From: Oscillospiraceae bacterium
GTDB taxonomy: Bacteria; Bacillota; Clostridia; Oscillospirales; CAG-272
DNA: 64,000 nt
Assembly: GCA_015064735.1 (NCBI GenBank)
Contig: SVRP01000001.1
Coordinates: 124,001 to 188,000 of the forward strand
Reading direction: 5' to 3'
Part shown: piece after piece, positions 24,439 to 31,859 of the stretch
Layout of the letters: every line of letters begins with the position of its first letter
Numbering within the stretch: the stretch's first letter is position 1
The notes under the pieces: model-generated
Database searches by the model: none
Told to the model about the DNA's origin: nothing
What the model saw: the letters and a program-made list of their open reading frames with translations, nothing else
Made by a program: the position numbers and the translations under genes

Positions 24439-24625
24439 ACAACAAAACCCCGCTAAACTGATTTTTAGGCTCTCACGGGCATCTGTTTTTGAAAATCAAC
24501 ATAAATAAATATTTTTGAAAAAATTTGAAAAAATATCGAAAAACCTATTGACTTTTGACGCTCGGTATGTATAATAAAGTAAAGCCCACCACAAAACACC
24601 ACAAACAGGGTTGAAAGGAGATAGA
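24439..24625 (+). promoter_or_regulatory. Early promoter P1
   Basis: TTGACT (24548) and TATAAT (24570) are separated by 16 bases and preceded by an A-rich UP-like tract with two GAAAAAAT units. AAAGTAAAG follows the -10 box. The same arrangement recurs at 31990, 36992, 40704 and 48428. About 50 bases later is the ribosome site of the first gene of cluster I. A stretch AACAAAACCCCGC...ACGGGCAT (24439-24482) resembles one at 35325-35370. Confidence 0.75.
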
Positions 24626-24629
24626 CGAT

Positions 24630-24884
24630 ATGACAATCAGTTACAGAGGAACGGTCGCAAATGAAAAGGTCGGTCACTACTGTAAGGGTAAGAGATTCGC
24701 TGAATTCTCCTACGAAGACCACGAGGAAGAGCGGTTCTTCAAGATAGCCGAATACCTGAAGCAGCAAGGTTGGAACATCGACACGGGCGTTTATAATTGG
24801 GCGTCCATCGAAGTTGCTGACCGAGAAGAATACGAAGCAGTCCTCGATGATTGGAAGGACGCCAAGAAGCTCATCAAAAAGTAA
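24630..24884 (+). CDS. Early cluster I protein, unknown (84 aa)
   Basis: This first gene after promoter P1 starts after GAAAGGAGATAGACGAT. The 84-residue acidic protein mixes strand and helix (HEEERFFKIAEYLKQQGWNIDTG, then REEYEAVLDDWKDAKKLIKK). No family is recognised. As the leading gene it should be expressed most strongly in the cluster. Confidence 0.65.
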   Translation: MTISYRGTVANEKVGHYCKGKRFAEFSYEDHEEERFFKIAEYLKQQGWNIDTGVYNWASIEVADREEYEAVLDDWKDAKKLIKK

Positions 24885-24894
24885 GGAGGCAGAG

Positions 24895-25071
24895 ATGGCA
24901 AGATACAGATTGACCTGTCAGTTCTTCGATACAGAGGATCAGGCGAAATCATTCTGCGACAGAGAGAATCAGAACAGATACCTGAAGAAGAACCACCCGG
25001 CACACTATACGCCTTGGACCAGCCAAGACAGAACCGAACACAAATTCATAGCGTGGTATTACACGAAATAA
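24895..25071 (+). CDS. Small early protein, unknown (58 aa)
   Basis: The true start is ATG 24895 after GTAAGGAGGCAGAG, inside the longer ORF of the track. The 58-residue basic protein reads MARYRLTCQFFDTEDQAKSFC and ends FIAWYYTK. It resembles small phage proteins with a ferredoxin-like strand-helix-strand pattern. Function unknown. Confidence 0.65.
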   Translation: MARYRLTCQFFDTEDQAKSFCDRENQNRYLKKNHPAHYTPWTSQDRTEHKFIAWYYTK

Positions 25072-25083
25072 GGAGGAGCGAAA

Positions 25084-25341
25084 ATGGAACCACTCGCAAG
25101 CGATTACAGACACTATTCCCTCGAAAGACTCATCAGGGAGTACCTGATGGAAACCCAAAGAATTGACGAACGGAACCGCAAGCAGTCCCAGAAGCTCATC
25201 AAGGATGAAATTCTCGACAGAGCAAGACGCATTGTTAAGTTCCTCGAAGATGAGAAGCACATCGAATATGACCTGAAGAACAGAACCATCGACGAAGAGG
25301 TTGAATCGGTTATGCGTTGGATCGTCGGGATCGGAGGTTGA
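25084..25341 (+). CDS. Helical early protein, unknown (85 aa)
   Basis: This 85-residue protein is nearly all helix and charged (LERLIREYLMETQRIDERNRKQSQKLIKDEILDRARRIVKFLEDE). It starts after TAAGGAGGAGCGAAA and is followed one base later by the next gene. No known family. A coiled-coil adaptor is possible. Confidence 0.6.
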   Translation: MEPLASDYRHYSLERLIREYLMETQRIDERNRKQSQKLIKDEILDRARRIVKFLEDEKHIEYDLKNRTIDEEVESVMRWIVGIGG

Positions 25342-25342
25342 G

Positions 25343-25552
25343 ATGGCGTACATAGTTGTTGCAAGAAGAGATGGAAAACCCCGTGGATACGTGAACGTGG
25401 GACGCTTGTTCGGATGTCCGTTCCTTGATTTCGGGCAGAAAGAAAACGCAATGAAGTTTAAGACGAAGAAGGATGCGGCAGACCTTGTTAAGATTTGCAA
25501 TAAGCAAGGCATCGAAGCAGAAATCGTTCCTTATGAGGAGGTTAAGAAGTGA
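25343..25552 (+). CDS. Small basic early protein, unknown (69 aa)
   Basis: The start is ATG 25343 after ATCGGAGGTTGAG. The 69-residue protein (MAYIVVARRDGKPRGYVNVGRLFG...FKTKKDAADLVKICNK) has an alternating strand-helix pattern and many lysines, which might suit nucleic acid binding. It overlaps the next gene at GTGA. Confidence 0.6.
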   Translation: MAYIVVARRDGKPRGYVNVGRLFGCPFLDFGQKENAMKFKTKKDAADLVKICNKQGIEAEIVPYEEVKK

Positions 25553-25788
25553 AAGTAGAATTGAACGAGCGTGAATTGCTTGTAGTAAGATGCGTTCTCG
25601 GAATCGAGGGCAAGAATTTGGAGATCGAGAAGTATCAGTTGGAGATGCGGATTGACAGTCTATCGAAGTTCAAGAGCATCGACATCGAGGATGAAAAGAA
25701 ACGTCTCGGCATTATCGAGGAGAGATTGCCCGAAATACATACGCTCGAAAGAAAATTTCAGGAGGTGCTTGAAAGTGTTCGAAGTTGA
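25549..25788 (+). CDS. Coiled-coil early protein, unknown (79 aa)
   Basis: The GTG start at 25549 overlaps the upstream stop and follows GAGGAGGTTAAGAA. The 79-residue protein is helical (ERELLVVRCVLGIEGKNLEIEKYQLEMRIDSL...LPEIHTLERKFQEVLESV), likely a coiled coil. No family is recognised. Confidence 0.6.
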   Translation: MKVELNERELLVVRCVLGIEGKNLEIEKYQLEMRIDSLSKFKSIDIEDEKKRLGIIEERLPEIHTLERKFQEVLESVRS

Positions 25789-26134
25789 TTTCAGACAGCA
25801 CAAGAAGCTCATCAGAAAAGCCATCGCCGACAACGGCTTCCGGGATAAGAATTGGAGATGGTCGGTCAAGTCAGTAACCAAGCATAAGGTTCTCATCAGA
25901 TGGACCTACCTCGACTACTGCGAGGAGAAGTTCCCGAAGAACTGCTTCGTTATCGAATGCGAGTATCCGAAGGACGAGGAGCTTTGGAACGCAATCAAGA
26001 CCAAGACACCCGACGGAGAAATGATAGAGCTTCGTTTCTTTGGAGATAAGAGTTGGGATACAGATGATACCCTTGAACAGTCCATCGCAAGATCTGTCAG
26101 GGACATTATCTGTTACGCCCTTGAACGATATTGA
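25775..26134 (+). CDS. Early protein, unknown (119 aa)
   Basis: The start chosen is GTG 25775 after TCAGGAGGTGCTTGAAA, because the track ORF begins in a shadow frame. The 119-residue protein starts VFEVDFRQHKKLIRKAIADNGFRDKNWRWSVKSV and has an acidic second half. It overlaps the preceding gene by 14 bases, suggesting translational coupling. Unknown function. Confidence 0.6.
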   Translation: MFEVDFRQHKKLIRKAIADNGFRDKNWRWSVKSVTKHKVLIRWTYLDYCEEKFPKNCFVIECEYPKDEELWNAIKTKTPDGEMIELRFFGDKSWDTDDTLEQSIARSVRDIICYALERY

Positions 26135-26148
26135 AAGGAGAATCGAAA

Positions 26149-26427
26149 ATGAAAAAGGTTGACAAAGAACTGTACGCAGAGTTGATTTCAGGCTGGATAA
26201 TCGGAGAGTCGGCAGCCAAGACCTATTCGGGCAATTACTGCACGTACTTTGAAGAGATCGACGAGAAGTTCGACACGGAGCTCTCGGAAGATGCCGAGAT
26301 GGTCGAGATGATAAGATACGCAATCGAGGCACAGGGCGACATCGTTTGTGATGTGTCTGTTTACAATGAGTGCTTCGACGTGAACCTGTACACCTCGTTT
26401 TGCCCGCTTCTCGGAGAGGAGGCGTAA
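26149..26427 (+). CDS. Acidic early protein, unknown (92 aa)
   Basis: ATG 26149 follows TTGAAAGGAGAATCGAAA; the track start 18 bases earlier lies inside that ribosome site. The 92-residue acidic protein contains SAAKTYSGNYCTYFEEIDEKFDTELSEDAEMVEMIRYAIEAQ. The next gene begins immediately at 26428. No family is recognised. Confidence 0.6.
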   Translation: MKKVDKELYAELISGWIIGESAAKTYSGNYCTYFEEIDEKFDTELSEDAEMVEMIRYAIEAQGDIVCDVSVYNECFDVNLYTSFCPLLGEEA

Positions 26428-26673
26428 ATGCAGTTGGATACATACGAAAAGATCAAGAAAAGATGCGGGGGCGTGTCGCTCCCTTGCGTTACCTTTAACG
26501 AGCTGAATGAGAGCATCATCATCGAAGGCGGAAAGGATGCCGAGCTCGGCAATTTCTATCAGCTCACAGTTTGTCAGGAAAATGGGTGGTGTAGAATCGA
26601 ACGATATTTCGAGAAAGACATCATCGACACCGAATACAGAAAATCGAATAGCAACCGAGTCGGTATCGGTTGA
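26428..26673 (+). CDS. Early protein, unknown (81 aa)
   Basis: This 81-residue protein starts directly at the previous stop after CGGAGAGGAGGCGTAA. It has a helical N-terminus (MQLDTYEKIKKRCGG) and beta-rich middle. Two isolated cysteines are present but no metal-site pattern. Unknown. Confidence 0.6.
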   Translation: MQLDTYEKIKKRCGGVSLPCVTFNELNESIIIEGGKDAELGNFYQLTVCQENGWCRIERYFEKDIIDTEYRKSNSNRVGIG

Positions 26674-26687
26674 GAAAGGAGTTACGG

Positions 26688-26936
26688 ATGCTCACCTTAT
26701 CGGATAGAGAAAAGGATATGCTGAAAGCAATCATCAACGACGACGAAATTGCAGAAACCTTTGTAGAGATCCTGCTCGAAGAAATCGACTCGGACGATGA
26801 AAAGCTCGCAACCAAGGGCAGAAACCTTGCTCGACACCTGCTTGAAAACAGCGGTCCCGACGTGCTTATGGATATGTGCGGATGGACGGTATCGGCACTG
26901 TTCAAGAAAGTTAAGGAAAGGATGTGCGAGAAATGA
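26688..26936 (+). CDS. Acidic helical early protein, unknown (82 aa)
   Basis: The start chosen is ATG 26688 after AGAAAGGAGTTACGG. The 82-residue protein reads LTLSDREKDMLKAIINDDEIAETFVEILLEEIDSDDEKLATKGRNLARHLLE and is helical throughout. It overlaps the next small gene by ATGA. No homology recognised. Confidence 0.6.
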   Translation: MLTLSDREKDMLKAIINDDEIAETFVEILLEEIDSDDEKLATKGRNLARHLLENSGPDVLMDMCGWTVSALFKKVKERMCEK

Positions 26937-27094
26937 ACGAAGCGGCGTATGAAAGGGCTATCACGAAAGCCCAGCTCGACATCATCAAGAGAGGCGAAGA
27001 TCAGAACTACCCTCTCGAAGATAGCATCGCAGATATTGATGTTATCGCAGATTTGACGGAACTCAAAATCAGAAAAAGAAAGGAAATGCTATGA
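26933..27094 (+). CDS. Small early protein (53 aa), unknown
   Basis: This ORF is too short for the ORF track. Its ATG overlaps the upstream stop (ATGA), its own TGA overlaps the next start (ATGA), and GGAAAGGATGTGCGAGAA precedes it. The product reads MNEAAYERAITKAQLDIIKRGED and is helical. The double overlap is the main support. Confidence 0.55.
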   Translation: MNEAAYERAITKAQLDIIKRGEDQNYPLEDSIADIDVIADLTELKIRKRKEML

Positions 27095-27336
27095 AAGAAT
27101 TTGTTATCGCCATCACAGAAACCCTGAGCAGAAATGTCGTTGTCAGACTCGAAGATGACGAAGCTACCGCAGACGATGCGGTTGAGTTCGTCGAGAACCT
27201 TTGCAACGACGGCATCATCGACCTTGATGGCAAAGACTTTTTGAGCAGAGATGTTCAGGATGAAACCGAGGAGTATAAGGGAACGAGCCTCGTGAACCTC
27301 AAAGTATATGACGAAAAGGAGTTGAAGGAAGTATGA
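27091..27336 (+). CDS. Acidic early protein, unknown (81 aa)
   Basis: This 81-residue acidic protein (MKEFVIAITETLSRNVVVRLEDDEATADDAVEFVENLCNDGIIDLDGKDF) alternates strand and helix, like the DpnD/PcfM-type small phage proteins that open with a similar FxVxIxETLSRxVxVEAxxxxEA pattern. That family has no settled function. It overlaps both neighbours by 4 bases. Confidence 0.6.
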   Translation: MKEFVIAITETLSRNVVVRLEDDEATADDAVEFVENLCNDGIIDLDGKDFLSRDVQDETEEYKGTSLVNLKVYDEKELKEV

Positions 27337-27983
27337 AGCACTACGTACTGACAGTCGATTACGCAACCGATGGAGATGCTGGCTCCGACGTGCTTGGCGT
27401 TTTCCATTCGCCCGAAGCGGCAAAATCGGAGTACGACAAACAGGTTGCCACCGAGAGGGAGAACGCAGAGAATAACAACTGGACGGTCGAGGTTGATGAG
27501 GACGTCTTGTTTGAAGCTAACGCAGAAGGCGACCACGCCAACAATCACGTTTGCCTGTATGTTCAGGAAGTGAACGCCATCGACGACGGAGAATGGGAGC
27601 AGTTGCTCAAAGGCAAGGATGATTTCATCGTCGAGGTTTGCCCGTTCTGCGACCGTGAGGTTTATATGAGATGGAGCATCGAGGAAGATGGATACGTGGC
27701 TCACTGCCCGTACTGCGGAGAAACGATGATGCTCTGCGACGAATGCTTCCACCGAGACGGAAACGAAGGAGACGGACCTTGCGATTACGACGGAGAGCGT
27801 TGCTCCTGCTACCGCAATCCCGAAGGCAGAGTTCTCCCTTCCAGAAAAGCAGAATTGCTTGACAATGCAATCGCCCATCTTACCGAGCTGGCAGGACGCT
27901 CGGAAATCCATAACACGCTTCGCTGTATCGGCTTCACCGATTACGAAATGAAAATGCTCTTGGAGGTAGAAGAAGATGGTTAG
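27333..27983 (+). CDS. Early protein with zinc-binding Cys clusters (216 aa)
   Basis: This 216-residue protein has an acidic N-terminal domain (MKHYVLTVDYATDGDAGSDVLGVFHSPEAAKSEYDKQ), then cysteine pairs CPFC, CPYC, CDEC and CDYDGERCSC around residues 107-160, which look like two zinc sites. The C-terminal 45 residues are helical. A nucleic-acid or protein interaction role is plausible. No known family. Confidence 0.6.
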   Translation: MKHYVLTVDYATDGDAGSDVLGVFHSPEAAKSEYDKQVATERENAENNNWTVEVDEDVLFEANAEGDHANNHVCLYVQEVNAIDDGEWEQLLKGKDDFIVEVCPFCDREVYMRWSIEEDGYVAHCPYCGETMMLCDECFHRDGNEGDGPCDYDGERCSCYRNPEGRVLPSRKAELLDNAIAHLTELAGRSEIHNTLRCIGFTDYEMKMLLEVEEDG

Positions 27984-28356
27984 TTTTTACGAAAAGGACG
28001 GTTTCCTTTATACGCATCAGCTCGGACACCCCGATCACGTTTTCGAGATCGTAGATTTCGTCCCGCTCGGATATACGATTTGGAACATCGGAAAGAATAT
28101 GCCCGAAGGGTATCTCCCACTCTGCCGGCTCAAAGCAGTTCAGGAGTTCGAGGGCGGTTGCAGCATCGAACCTGACACTCTGAAAGCCATCCGTATTCCT
28201 GAAGCACAGATTATTCTCAAAGGAGCGAGCTGTGCGGGAACGCTTGACGAAATGGAAGCATTCGTTAAAAGGCATAAGAAAAGCAAGAAGCAGTCCTATT
28301 GGGTTAAGTGCGTGGAAGACGCTCTGCCCTATGTAAGACAACTGAAATGGCGTTGA
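27976..28356 (+). CDS. Early protein, unknown (126 aa)
   Basis: This 126-residue protein reads FLYTHQLGHPDHVFEIVDFVPLGYTIWNIGKNMPEGYLPLCRL and has a basic C-terminus. It overlaps the preceding gene by 8 bases after CTTGGAGGTAGAAGA. Similar genes seem common in Firmicutes phages but lack a known role. Confidence 0.6.
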   Translation: MVSFYEKDGFLYTHQLGHPDHVFEIVDFVPLGYTIWNIGKNMPEGYLPLCRLKAVQEFEGGCSIEPDTLKAIRIPEAQIILKGASCAGTLDEMEAFVKRHKKSKKQSYWVKCVEDALPYVRQLKWR

Positions 28357-28377
28357 GCCAAGAAAGGAGATAACCCG

Positions 28378-28572
28378 ATGAAATTGGTATCCAAAAGAAA
28401 CCTCGATCAGAAAAATCGAGTGTTCATACCAAAGGAGTACATTACCGCTGCGGGCGGGATCTACGACGGTGAGTGCTACATCACCTTCGACGAGGACACG
28501 AAGAAAATCGAGATTCTGTTTCCGTCCGCACTGGAGATGATAGAAAAGAGCGAAAGCTCGGAAAGGAGATAA
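28378..28572 (+). CDS. AbrB/MazE-like swapped-hairpin protein (64 aa)
   Basis: The N-terminal 45 residues, KRNLDQKNRVFIPKEYITAAGGIYDGECYITFDEDTKKIEI, fit the AbrB/SpoVT/MraZ beta-barrel pattern: a basic turn, RVxIPKEY, then paired strands. Such proteins bind DNA as dimers or act as antitoxins. A short charged helix follows. No toxin gene is adjacent, so a transcription regulator is more likely. The start follows GAAAGGAGATAACCCG. Confidence 0.5.
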   Translation: MKLVSKRNLDQKNRVFIPKEYITAAGGIYDGECYITFDEDTKKIEILFPSALEMIEKSESSERR

Positions 28573-28576
28573 GACT

Positions 28577-28741
28577 ATGCTCATAGCATTCAAGATCTTG
28601 ACGATCATCGCTTTTGCTATTGCCACACTGTACGGTATGGGAGGCAAGGAAGAGATCGAAAAGAAATACGGTCTTTGGATTTCCGCCGTAGCTGGCGTGT
28701 TGTTCATCGCCGCAGAAGCAGTATCCCGAATTTTACCCTAA
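28577..28741 (+). CDS. Small two-pass membrane protein (54 aa)
   Basis: This ORF is missing from the track because of its length. ATG 28577 follows GGAAAGGAGATAAGACT. Hydrophobic segments LIAFKILTIIAFAIATLYGMG and WISAVAGVLFIAAEAV are separated by a charged turn, indicating two membrane helices. The next gene follows 12 bases later. Function unknown. Confidence 0.6.
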   Translation: MLIAFKILTIIAFAIATLYGMGGKEEIEKKYGLWISAVAGVLFIAAEAVSRILP

Positions 28742-28753
28742 AAGGAGAACAGA

Positions 28754-29350
28754 ATGAAAGAACAGTTTATCGAGATCTACACTAAGTACATCAAACGCCC
28801 CGGAGCTGACAAGCTCCTTGAATGGCTGAAGACCACCGATTTCTTCACAGCTCCCGCAAGCACCCGTTTCCACCTGTCGAGAGAGGGCGGCTTGGTCGAG
28901 CACAGCATCGGAGTATTCAACCGACTGAAAGACCTCTACTACCACGAAGGCCTGAACGAAAAGAACGAGCAGACAGACGAGGAAGCAATGGAAACCATCG
29001 CTATCTGCGGTCTGCTCCACGACGTTTGCAAGGCTAACTTCTACGGAGTTGAGATGAGAAACAAGAAGAACGATCAAGGTTTTTGGGAGAAAGTCCCGTT
29101 CTACATCGTAGATGACAAGCTCCCCTACGGTCACGGCGAGAAATCGGTTTATATCATTTCGAGCTTTATGAAGCTCGCAAGAGATGAGGCGATGGCAATT
29201 CGCTGGCATATGGGAAAATATGAAGCCGAAGGAAGTGCAGCAATGGCTCTCGGAGCAGCATTCGAAAAATATCCTCTTGCGGTTCTGACGCACGTGGCTG
29301 ACCTGCTCGCTACCAGCATCGACGAGGCAGGGACGGAGGAAAAGAAATGA
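28754..29350 (+). CDS. HD-domain phosphohydrolase
   Basis: This 198-residue protein has HD-superfamily metal ligands: the His in LVEHSIGVF (about residue 50), the HD pair in GLLHDVCKANF (about 92-93), then HGEKSVYI, RWHMG and VLTHVADLLA. It probably hydrolyses nucleotides or phosphoesters. Phages often carry such an enzyme in early operons, alone or with dUTPase, as here. The start follows TAAAAGGAGAACAGA. The substrate cannot be told from sequence. Confidence 0.75.
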   Translation: MKEQFIEIYTKYIKRPGADKLLEWLKTTDFFTAPASTRFHLSREGGLVEHSIGVFNRLKDLYYHEGLNEKNEQTDEEAMETIAICGLLHDVCKANFYGVEMRNKKNDQGFWEKVPFYIVDDKLPYGHGEKSVYIISSFMKLARDEAMAIRWHMGKYEAEGSAAMALGAAFEKYPLAVLTHVADLLATSIDEAGTEEKK

Positions 29351-29568
29351 GTGTAAAAAAGAGAGAAATCAAAGAACCCGGAACAATGCTCCGAGCAGCA
29401 GCGTGGCGTAGGCAAGGCTACATTAGCGGAGCAAGAGAAACAGCCTTGAAGATTCAGGAGTTTTTGCACGAAAGAGAGGACAAAGCGGCTTGTTCTGTTA
29501 GCATCTATGCGGTAGATGAAGTGGTCGGAGAAATATTGAGGTGGTTGGAAGATGAAGATAACGGCTGA
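29347..29568 (+). CDS. Early protein, unknown (73 aa)
   Basis: This 73-residue basic helical protein (MSVKKREIKEPGTMLRAAAWRRQGYISGARETALKIQEFL) overlaps the HD-domain gene by ATGA and the next gene by 17 bases. No family is recognised. Confidence 0.55.
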   Translation: MSVKKREIKEPGTMLRAAAWRRQGYISGARETALKIQEFLHEREDKAACSVSIYAVDEVVGEILRWLEDEDNG

Positions 29569-29959
29569 CATCATCAAAGAAGGGTTGACGCACTGCAACC
29601 TCACCGAGAAAACCAAGTGCGATAATTGCCCGTATGCAATCATCGAGCTGGCAGACGATGAGTTATGTTCGGAACGTCTTGCGAATGATGCCATTGCCCT
29701 CATTGACAGACTCCAAGGAACCAACGAAGATCTCGCAAATGCAATCCTGAAGAAAGAGGATTGGATGCAGGAGATGCTCACGAAGAACCAGCAGCTCTCT
29801 GACAGGCTGGCATCGGCGAGAGATGACACGATCAAGGATTTTCAAAAGAGGGCAAAAGAAAAGTTCGTTTCCATTGATGGCACGTTTGAATGCTCGGAGG
29901 TTGAAGAGCTGATAGACGAAACAGCTTTGGAAATGGGAGAGGAGATTTACGATGAGTAA
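29552..29959 (+). CDS. Coiled-coil early protein with N-terminal Cys motif (135 aa)
   Basis: This 135-residue protein opens ITADIIKEGLTHCNLTEKTKCDNCPYAI, a CxxC-containing lead seen on many small Firmicutes phage proteins, then ANDAIALIDRLQGTNEDLANAILKKEDWMQEMLTKNQQLSDRLASAR, a clear coiled coil. The last part is acidic. Function unknown. The start lies inside the upstream gene after TTGGAAG. Confidence 0.6.
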   Translation: MKITADIIKEGLTHCNLTEKTKCDNCPYAIIELADDELCSERLANDAIALIDRLQGTNEDLANAILKKEDWMQEMLTKNQQLSDRLASARDDTIKDFQKRAKEKFVSIDGTFECSEVEELIDETALEMGEEIYDE

Positions 29960-30293
29960 CACTCGTGAAGAGATCCTGAGACGTGATTTTTCGGCTGAGT
30001 TCGTCAGAAAGATGGAGAATGCAATCGAGATGTCGCACTATAAGTACGGTTGGTCGAGCGACACCTACCCCGAACTCGCTCAGGCGTACAAGTGCATCGA
30101 GGAGAGACTCGAAATGTACCGCAAGACGCATAACACAGAGTATCTCGTGGACGTTGCGAACTTTGCAATGCTGGAGTATATGCACCCGTCATTCTCGGAT
30201 GCGGAATACACCCCTACCGACAGCGACAAATCCTGCGGACTCGCAGGAGGAATTTCATACAAGCAAATGATGGAGGAAACGTATGACACCTGA
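29952..30293 (+). CDS. Early protein, unknown (113 aa)
   Basis: This 113-residue protein starts in the last codons of its neighbour after GGGAGAGGAGATTTACG. The sequence TREEILRRDFSAEFVRKMENAIEMSHYKYGWSSDTYPELAQAYKCIEERLEMYRKTHNTEYLVDVANFAMLEY is helical and resembles a widespread phage family of unknown role. It overlaps the next gene by 11 bases. Confidence 0.6.
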   Translation: MSNTREEILRRDFSAEFVRKMENAIEMSHYKYGWSSDTYPELAQAYKCIEERLEMYRKTHNTEYLVDVANFAMLEYMHPSFSDAEYTPTDSDKSCGLAGGISYKQMMEETYDT

Positions 30294-30618
30294 AGCAAGC
30301 AAGGACATCGAAAGAATGGTCGATATAATGACCGAACACGCTCTGAAAAGCTCTCGCATCACTCCAACAGGTCACGATCTCAAGACCACACGCCAAAGGT
30401 ATAGAGAAATTATGCAAGGATATGCAGAAAAGCTCTATAAGGCTGGATGCAGATTCGAGGTCAAGGGTGAGTGGATCGGCACAGAATATGACGGATACGC
30501 CGATGGTGTTCCTGTATATGACGTGTACGAATGCTCGGTATGCGGCAACGAATACCACGGAGACGAGCCGCCAAGCCACTGCCCTGATTGCGGGGCGAAG
30601 CTGAAATGGGGCGATTGA
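30283..30618 (+). CDS. Early protein with C-terminal zinc ribbon (111 aa)
   Basis: This 111-residue protein has a helical first half and a C-terminal ribbon CSVCGNEY...HCPDCGAKL, two CxxC pairs 15 residues apart, typical of phage rubredoxin-type zinc knuckles. Nucleic-acid or protein contacts are likely but not shown. The start follows GATGGAGGAAACGT. Confidence 0.6.
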   Translation: MTPEASKDIERMVDIMTEHALKSSRITPTGHDLKTTRQRYREIMQGYAEKLYKAGCRFEVKGEWIGTEYDGYADGVPVYDVYECSVCGNEYHGDEPPSHCPDCGAKLKWGD

Positions 30619-30619
30619 T

Positions 30620-31294
30620 ATGGGAAAACACGTCAAAGGATATGTCGTCCCGGAAGAAATCCTCGAATGCTGTGCGGAATGCCCGTTCCGCTCTAAATCG
30701 GAGGAGATCCCTGCGGGCAGAGGTGTTTACAAGAAGATTTGCCGATGCCTGTTAGCACCCGAAGAGATCGAGGATCCGTGGAGAGATCTCGAATGGACTT
30801 GCGACCATAAGGAAGAATGGTGTCCCCTCAAAACCGTAGAAGAATATTTGCAAAGCAAAGGAGAAAAAGCAATGAAAGTAAGAATCAACACACACGGCAA
30901 CCCCGTACCCGAAAAGGCAGAGGGCGGAGATTGGTATGATCTTCGCACTTCGGAAGACGTTTCCCTGAAGGAAGGCGAGCTGAAGATTATCCCTCTCGGT
31001 ATTTCGATTGAGATCCCGAAGGGATACACGGCGTACATCTTGCCGAGAAGCAGCACACCCAAGAAGTTCGGGATCCAGATGGTAAACAGTATGGGCGTCA
31101 TCGACCAGTCCTACGGCGGCGATAACGACATCCTCGGATTCGTAGCCAAGGCTCTCCGTGACACGACTATCGAGAAAGGCACGAGAGTCGCACAGCTCGC
31201 CATCTACAAGTCGCCAGAAACACTTGAATTTGAATCCGTGGAACGCCTCGGAAACGCAGATCGTGGTGGCTTCGGCTCCACCGGAACAAAGTAA
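30620..31294 (+). CDS. dut: dUTPase with N-terminal Cys-rich domain
   Basis: Residues 85-224 are a trimeric dUTPase with all five motifs: YDLRTSEDV, PRSSTPKK, GVIDQSYGGDND, RVAQL and RGGFGSTG. It converts dUTP to dUMP, keeping uracil out of phage DNA. Residues 1-84 form a Cys-rich module (LECCAECPF, KICRCLL, WTCDHKEEWCPL) that usually stands as its own small phage protein. AAAGGAGAAAAAGCAATG lies at the junction, so the dUTPase may also start at 30872. The five motifs make the enzyme call firm; the fusion is the odd part. Confidence 0.88.
   Translation: MGKHVKGYVVPEEILECCAECPFRSKSEEIPAGRGVYKKICRCLLAPEEIEDPWRDLEWTCDHKEEWCPLKTVEEYLQSKGEKAMKVRINTHGNPVPEKAEGGDWYDLRTSEDVSLKEGELKIIPLGISIEIPKGYTAYILPRSSTPKKFGIQMVNSMGVIDQSYGGDNDILGFVAKALRDTTIEKGTRVAQLAIYKSPETLEFESVERLGNADRGGFGSTGTK
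30858..30874 (+). promoter_or_regulatory. Internal ribosome site and in-frame ATG before the dUTPase domain
   Basis: AAAGGAGAAAAAGCAATG starts exactly at the dUTPase domain boundary (ATG 30872, codon 85, same frame). Ribosomes could therefore make a normal 140-residue dUTPase besides the fusion. Confidence 0.6.
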
Positions 31295-31310
31295 GAAAGG
31301 AGGCGTGGAA

Positions 31311-31517
31311 ATGAAAAAGAAGGTGAATGAAATGACGAAGGAAGAAAGAGTCGGCGGAATGATTACCAGAATTCAGGAAGCGGCAATTGAGTTCGGCTTG
31401 AACATTACTATTTACGAAGGTAAGATCGGCTTCGTAGATCAGAAAGAGGGCAAGATTGTAGCTCTTTGGAATGCAACTCACAAGATGAGCGAACTCAAAG
31501 GAGCGAATGATGAGTAA
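31311..31517 (+). CDS. Small early protein, unknown (68 aa)
   Basis: The start chosen is ATG 31311 after GAAAGGAGGCGTGGAA, replacing the track's longer shadow. The 68-residue protein (MKKKVNEMTKEERVGGMITRIQEAAIEFGLNITIYEGKIGFVDQKEGKIVALW) has a helix then a beta hairpin. No family is recognised. Confidence 0.6.
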   Translation: MKKKVNEMTKEERVGGMITRIQEAAIEFGLNITIYEGKIGFVDQKEGKIVALWNATHKMSELKGANDE

Positions 31518-31746
31518 ATATTTCGCAATGTACAAATGCCAGATGTGCGGGGCGGTTATCAAATACGGAGAATCGGCTGACTTGCCACCCGAAGCGATAC
31601 CCCAACTTCTCGGCAAAGTAGTTCAGCAAAATCAGCTTTTTGCCGGAAATCCAGCTCTGCATCAGGCACAAATGTACTTGCCTCACCGTTGTAAAGACGG
31701 AAGTGGAGGGTTGGCAGTATTTGCAGGATTCAAGCGTGAAATTTGA
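31510..31746 (+). CDS. Small CxxC protein ending cluster I (78 aa)
   Basis: ATG 31510 is favoured over 31507 by spacing from AAAGGAG. The product starts MSKYFAMYKCQMCGAVIKYGESA and later has LPHRC, so three Cys and a His could bind one zinc. It is the last gene before the terminator at 31814. Confidence 0.6.
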   Translation: MSKYFAMYKCQMCGAVIKYGESADLPPEAIPQLLGKVVQQNQLFAGNPALHQAQMYLPHRCKDGSGGLAVFAGFKREI

Positions 31747-31813
31747 CTCGTAGGAGTAATTCTACGACCTCCGAACCTACAATACCCCATTTGACCTTGC
31801 TCTATTTGATATA

Positions 31814-31846
31814 GGCGACCTCTTCGGATTGAAAAGGTCGCCTTTT
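31814..31846 (+). terminator. Terminator of early cluster I
   Basis: The perfect 7-bp stem GGCGACC/GGTCGCC with a 15-base loop is followed by TTTTC. It lies 68 bases after the last cluster I gene. A small hairpin TCGTAG/CTACGA precedes it. Confidence 0.8.
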
Positions 31847-31859
31847 CTGTTTACCAAGC

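Noticed and set aside
23768-24629. Endolysin gene expected next to the holin
   Set aside because: No plus-strand ORF with amidase, muramidase or CHAP motifs exists here; it may lie left of the window or elsewhere.
28378-28741. AbrB-like protein plus small membrane protein as a type I/II toxin-antitoxin pair
   Set aside because: The membrane protein has no toxin-like features and the spacing does not differ from that of other early genes; evidence too thin.
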